This document shows positions 60,927-64,000 of a stretch of DNA of 64,000 nt, piece after piece. How positions within the stretch are numbered: position 1 is the stretch's first letter; each line of letters starts with the position of its first letter. The notes below the pieces were generated by a model. The model was not told the DNA's origin and made no database searches. It saw nothing but the letters and a program-made list of their open reading frames with translations. Made by a program: the position numbers and the translations under genes. The stretch comes from an uncultured Fusobacterium sp. (GTDB taxonomy: Bacteria; Fusobacteriota; Fusobacteriia; Fusobacteriales; Fusobacteriaceae), in assembly GCF_905200055.1 (NCBI RefSeq), contig NZ_CAJKIS010000003.1, forward strand, positions 1 through 64,000, given 5' to 3'.

Positions 60927-62075
60927 TTAGTAAGCTATATTGTATAATTTTTCTATATCTTCTAATGTTACATCTTTTGGATTTCCACCTGTACATACAT
61001 CTGCTAAAGCATCTTTTGATAATTTTGGTAATCCTGATTCTGGGATATTTATCTCTCTTAATGTTTGTGGTATATGAACATCTTTTGATAATTGTCTTAC
61101 TGCTTCTACTGCTGCTTTAGCTGCTTCCTCTTTTGTCATTCCTGTTGTATCTACTCCCATAGCTCTTGCTATATCTCCATATTTATCTATACAAGCTGAC
61201 ATATTGAATTCCATTACTATTGGTAGTAATAATGCATTTGCAACTCCATGAGGTATATCATATACTGCTCCTAGTGGATGAGCCATTGAGTGAACTATTC
61301 CTAGTCCTACATTTGAGAATCCCATTCCTGCTACATATTGAGCTATACTCATTCCTTCCATATCTTCTAAGTTTTTATCTGCTACTGCTCCTCTTAGGTG
61401 TTTTCCTATCATTTCAATAGCTTTTAACTCAAACATGTCTGATATTACATGAGCTCCTTTTGTAATATATCCTTCAATAGCATGTGTTAAAGCGTCCATT
61501 CCTGTTGCTGCTATTGTTTTATTTGGCATTGTTAACATTAGTTCAGCATCAACTATTGCTACTAATGGAATATCTTTTGGATCTACACAAACGATTTTTC
61601 TATTTTCATCTTCTAATGTTATTACATAGTTAATTGTAACTTCTGCTGCTGTTCCACAAGTTGTTGGTAATGCAATAATTGGCACACATTTATTTTGTGT
61701 TGCTGCTACACCTTCTAATGATTTTATATCTGCAAATTCAGGATTATTTTTAACTATTGCAACTGCTTTTGCAGTATCTATTACAGATCCTCCACCTACT
61801 GCTATTAAGAAATCTGCTCCTGCTTTATTGAAAGCTTCTAATCCATCTTTACAGTTTTTAACTGTTGGATTTTGTTTTATCTCTGTAAATTCTTCATAAG
61901 CTATTCCTGCATTATTTAATACTTCTTTTACTTTATCTAGTACTCCACAACTAGCTAATATTTTATCACTTACTAAAAGAGCTTTTTTATATCCTCTTGC
62001 TTTTACTTCAGTTGCTAGTTCTGCTCTACTTCCTATCCCAAAATAGCTTGTTTCATTTAAAATATATCTTGCCAT
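60927..62075 (-). CDS. Iron-containing alcohol dehydrogenase, FucO-like paralogue
   Basis: A 382-residue group-III dehydrogenase closely similar to the FucO at 47702-48850: same start pattern (ILNETSYFGIGSR), IAVGGGSVIDTAKAV, TCGTAAEVTINYVI, GMDALTHAIEGYI, GIVHSMAHPLGAVYDIPHGVAN. It stands alone with its own promoter region, so the substrate (lactaldehyde, propionaldehyde, 3-hydroxypropanal or another aldehyde) is open. GGAGGG precedes the ATG. Confidence 0.88.
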   Translation of the reverse strand: MARYILNETSYFGIGSRAELATEVKARGYKKALLVSDKILASCGVLDKVKEVLNNAGIAYEEFTEIKQNPTVKNCKDGLEAFNKAGADFLIAVGGGSVIDTAKAVAIVKNNPEFADIKSLEGVAATQNKCVPIIALPTTCGTAAEVTINYVITLEDENRKIVCVDPKDIPLVAIVDAELMLTMPNKTIAATGMDALTHAIEGYITKGAHVISDMFELKAIEMIGKHLRGAVADKNLEDMEGMSIAQYVAGMGFSNVGLGIVHSMAHPLGAVYDIPHGVANALLLPIVMEFNMSACIDKYGDIARAMGVDTTGMTKEEAAKAAVEAVRQLSKDVHIPQTLREINIPESGLPKLSKDALADVCTGGNPKDVTLEDIEKLYNIAY

Positions 62076-62185
62076 ATTTTCCCTCCAAAATTCTATTTAT
62101 TATACTCCCTGTATTTATAGTATAATACAAAAATGTCATCTTGTGTACAAAAAAGCAAGAATATAAAGAAATAATTTATTTAATC

Positions 62186-63769
62186 TTATTTAATATACAA
62201 ATAAGATGCTGGACCTATAGGTAGTTCTAAGAAATACCATACTACCATCATAAACACCATTGTAAACAGTATTGTCATAGAATATGGTAATGTTAAAGAG
62301 AATATTGTTCCAAATCCTGCTTCACTTTCACCTGGTTTTTTACCTCTTTCCAAATCATATTGAGCCATTAATCCTAATATTACTGGTATTGCATGTTGAG
62401 CAGGTGAAATTATATTAGTCGCTGAATCCCCTATTCTAAATGCTAATTGTGCAAAAGCAGGTGAAATATTTAATAGAGTAAACATAGGAACTATCATTGG
62501 TGATAATAATATCCATTTTGTTGATCCTGATGTCATAAATGGATTAATTAATGTTGTTATAAATACAACCATTAAAAGTAAAGGTAATGGTCCTACATTT
62601 GCACTTTTTAATATAAACGAACCTTTTATTGCTAAAATCTTAAAGATGTTACTTCTATTTAAAAGGTGTAAAAATAGTGCTGAAGTAAGAGTTGTTACTA
62701 ATAATGGTACTGCCTTTGAAACACCTGATTGTAAACATTGAGGTAGATCTTTTAAAGATTTAATTTTTCCTATTCCTATTCCAAATCCTATTCCTATTGA
62801 ACAAAATAGGAAGAATAATATAGGAACTATTGCTGATAATAGTGGAGATTTTGGTAAAAATTCTCCAGCTTCATTTCTAAAGAATGCTCCTTGTGGTAAA
62901 CATAAAACAAGCATTACAGCAATAAATATTAATAATCCATAAAATGAGTATCTTAACCCTCTGTGTTCTTCAGGTTTTAATTTATACTCTTCTAATAGAT
63001 TGGCATCATTACTTATAACTTTTTCATCTGGCATAAGTTTTACTATAAATTTTTCAGTTACAAAAGTTAATGAAATTGTTAAAAATACTGTTGATGCTGC
63101 CATAAAATAATAGTTACATAATGGGCTTATAGACATATCTACTCCCATTCCTTCCATAGCTTGTTCTGTAATTCCTGCTAATAATGCATCAGTTCCTGCA
63201 ACAAATATATTAGCTGTAAATCCTCCACTACAAGCAGCAAATCCCAATATTATTCCAAGCTTTGGATTTCTTCCTAAAGATGCAAATAACACTCCCCCTA
63301 TTGTCAATGATAAAATTGTTCCAGCATCAGACATAACACTAGCATTGACACCAACAAATACTAAAGCTGCTGTTATTAAGCTTTTTGGAGCATTTAGAAG
63401 ATATCTTCTCATCAATGCATTAAAAAATCCTGTTGATTCTAAGAATCCTATTGCCATCATCATTATCAAAACTATTTTTAATGCTGGAAATGTAACATAA
63501 ATATCAGGAAGGTTTATTAATGCTTCTCTCATTTCAGAAAAAGTCAGCAGATTAACTACTTGTACTAAAACTGTTTTTGCTCCTTCTCCTGCTTTTCCTT
63601 CAACTAAATATGAGGCCTCAAAACCTACTTTTGATAAAATATAAGATACTACTAAGGTAATTAATATAAAATATCCAAATAAAATAAATGGATGTGGCAG
63701 TTTATTTCCCACTCTTTCAACTACTTTTATAAATTTCATAATTGAATTATTTTTTTTGACTTCCTCCAT
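62186..63769 (-). CDS. AbgT-family transporter (second copy)
   Basis: A 527-residue membrane carrier with about 13 helices, similar in layout to the one at 34375-35928: VERVGNKLPHPFILFGYF near the start and FRIGDSATNIISPAQHAIPVIL near residue 446. Members carry p-aminobenzoyl-glutamate or drugs; the substrate here is unknown. Single gene with a consensus promoter at 63811-63838. GGAGGGG precedes the ATG. Confidence 0.87.
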   Translation of the reverse strand: MEEVKKNNSIMKFIKVVERVGNKLPHPFILFGYFILITLVVSYILSKVGFEASYLVEGKAGEGAKTVLVQVVNLLTFSEMREALINLPDIYVTFPALKIVLIMMMAIGFLESTGFFNALMRRYLLNAPKSLITAALVFVGVNASVMSDAGTILSLTIGGVLFASLGRNPKLGIILGFAACSGGFTANIFVAGTDALLAGITEQAMEGMGVDMSISPLCNYYFMAASTVFLTISLTFVTEKFIVKLMPDEKVISNDANLLEEYKLKPEEHRGLRYSFYGLLIFIAVMLVLCLPQGAFFRNEAGEFLPKSPLLSAIVPILFFLFCSIGIGFGIGIGKIKSLKDLPQCLQSGVSKAVPLLVTTLTSALFLHLLNRSNIFKILAIKGSFILKSANVGPLPLLLMVVFITTLINPFMTSGSTKWILLSPMIVPMFTLLNISPAFAQLAFRIGDSATNIISPAQHAIPVILGLMAQYDLERGKKPGESEAGFGTIFSLTLPYSMTILFTMVFMMVVWYFLELPIGPASYLYIK

Positions 63770-63810
63770 TTTTCCCCTCCGTTTTAATATAGTTTAAAAG
63801 TTTTTTCTAT

Positions 63811-63838
63811 ATTATATAATACATTTTGCAAATGTCAA
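63811..63838 (-). promoter_or_regulatory. Promoter of the second AbgT transporter
   Basis: Minus strand: TTGACA (63833-63838), 16-base spacer, TATAAT (63811-63816). Confidence 0.82.
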
Positions 63839-63957
63839 GTATATTTTATTCTATTTAAGAACATAATGTTTTATTTTCATTTGTAATATATTTTTAAATA
63901 AATTTTTACTCTTAATAATCCTATTATAAAACTTTTATTTTTATAATTTCCTTAGGA

Positions 63958-63993
63958 ACAAAAAAAAGGTGTTGATACTACTATCAACACCTT
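63958..63993 (-). terminator. Terminator of a minus-strand gene beyond the right edge
   Basis: AAGGTGTTGATA/TATCAACACCTT stem (12 base pairs) followed by a T run on the minus strand. It must belong to a leftward gene starting outside the window. Confidence 0.85.
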
Positions 63994-64000
63994 CCAGATT

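Noticed and set aside
62100..62150. Third TGACA tandem operator before the FucO paralogue
   Set aside because: Only one TGACA half-site is present; the position 11 bases upstream (TGTAC) mismatches at most bases.
1..64000. tRNA, rRNA, CRISPR arrays, intact insertion sequences, integrases or phage genes
   Set aside because: None seen by eye on either strand; tRNA absence should be confirmed with a covariance-model scan.

Overview
The window is AT-rich, compact chromosomal DNA that reads like a Fusobacterium, probably of the mortiferum/varium/ulcerans group. This is inferred from the family mix: amino-acid and diol fermentation, a meso-DAP-type lysA, many iron alcohol dehydrogenases, poly-A/T-rich gaps and strong GGAGG ribosome sites. 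No rRNA, tRNA, CRISPR array or intact insertion sequence was found.

Layout. 0.1-7.9 kb (minus strand): a lysine-riboswitch operon, spmA-spmB-dacB-ldcA-thrE-like pair-lysA-M20 amidohydrolase. 8.1-12.1 kb: two 2-gene cassettes of HU-like DNA-binding proteins, a LysR regulator with a palindromic operator, a 55-residue small protein, and a cation-efflux gene behind a NiCo riboswitch. 12.2-14.3 kb: a small membrane protein and a sigma-54 activator. 14.3-26.7 kb (minus strand): a 15-gene propanediol-utilisation (Pdu) bacterial-microcompartment operon, pduB-C-D-E-G-H-K-A/J-L-flavoprotein-N-O-P-T-eutJ. 26.8-31.4 kb: pduQ-type alcohol dehydrogenase, divergent from a three-gene sensory operon (hybrid histidine kinase, OmpR-type regulator, stand-alone PocR-domain protein). 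Near-identical tandem TGACA sites lie in front of both pduQ and the pdu operon.

31.5-43.7 kb: ABC-F ATPase, cysteine synthase, a sigma-54 promoter driving an AbgT-type transporter plus cysteine desulfidase, a SUFU-domain protein, a GNAT/alcohol-dehydrogenase fusion, a serine dehydratase/EIIC-like transporter operon with a divergent XRE-cupin regulator, and a metallo-beta-lactamase-fold protein. 43.8-51.8 kb: L-fucose operon fucU-P-O-K-I-A with a divergent AraC regulator. 52.1-55.1 kb: four-subunit 2-oxoacid:ferredoxin oxidoreductase. 55.2-59.5 kb: a PTS operon with a glycosylasparaginase and a PepV-type dipeptidase. 59.8-63.8 kb: a Rep_3-like initiator protein, a second FucO-like dehydrogenase and a second AbgT transporter.

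How it works together (inference). Fucose is isomerised, phosphorylated and split to DHAP and lactaldehyde; FucO reduces lactaldehyde to 1,2-propanediol. The Pdu compartment dehydrates the diol to propionaldehyde, which becomes propanol (PduQ) or propionyl-CoA and propionyl-phosphate (PduP, PduL). The PocR/kinase/regulator operon is the likely propanediol sensor. The glycosylasparaginase PTS operon could feed the same host-glycan diet. The most unusual observations are the PocR three-part sensory operon with its shared operators, a Pdu shell gene whose Arg/Thr-rich tail is reached only by a -1 shift on an A10 run, a lysine-riboswitch operon loaded with murein-trimming enzymes, and a glycosylasparaginase inside a PTS operon.
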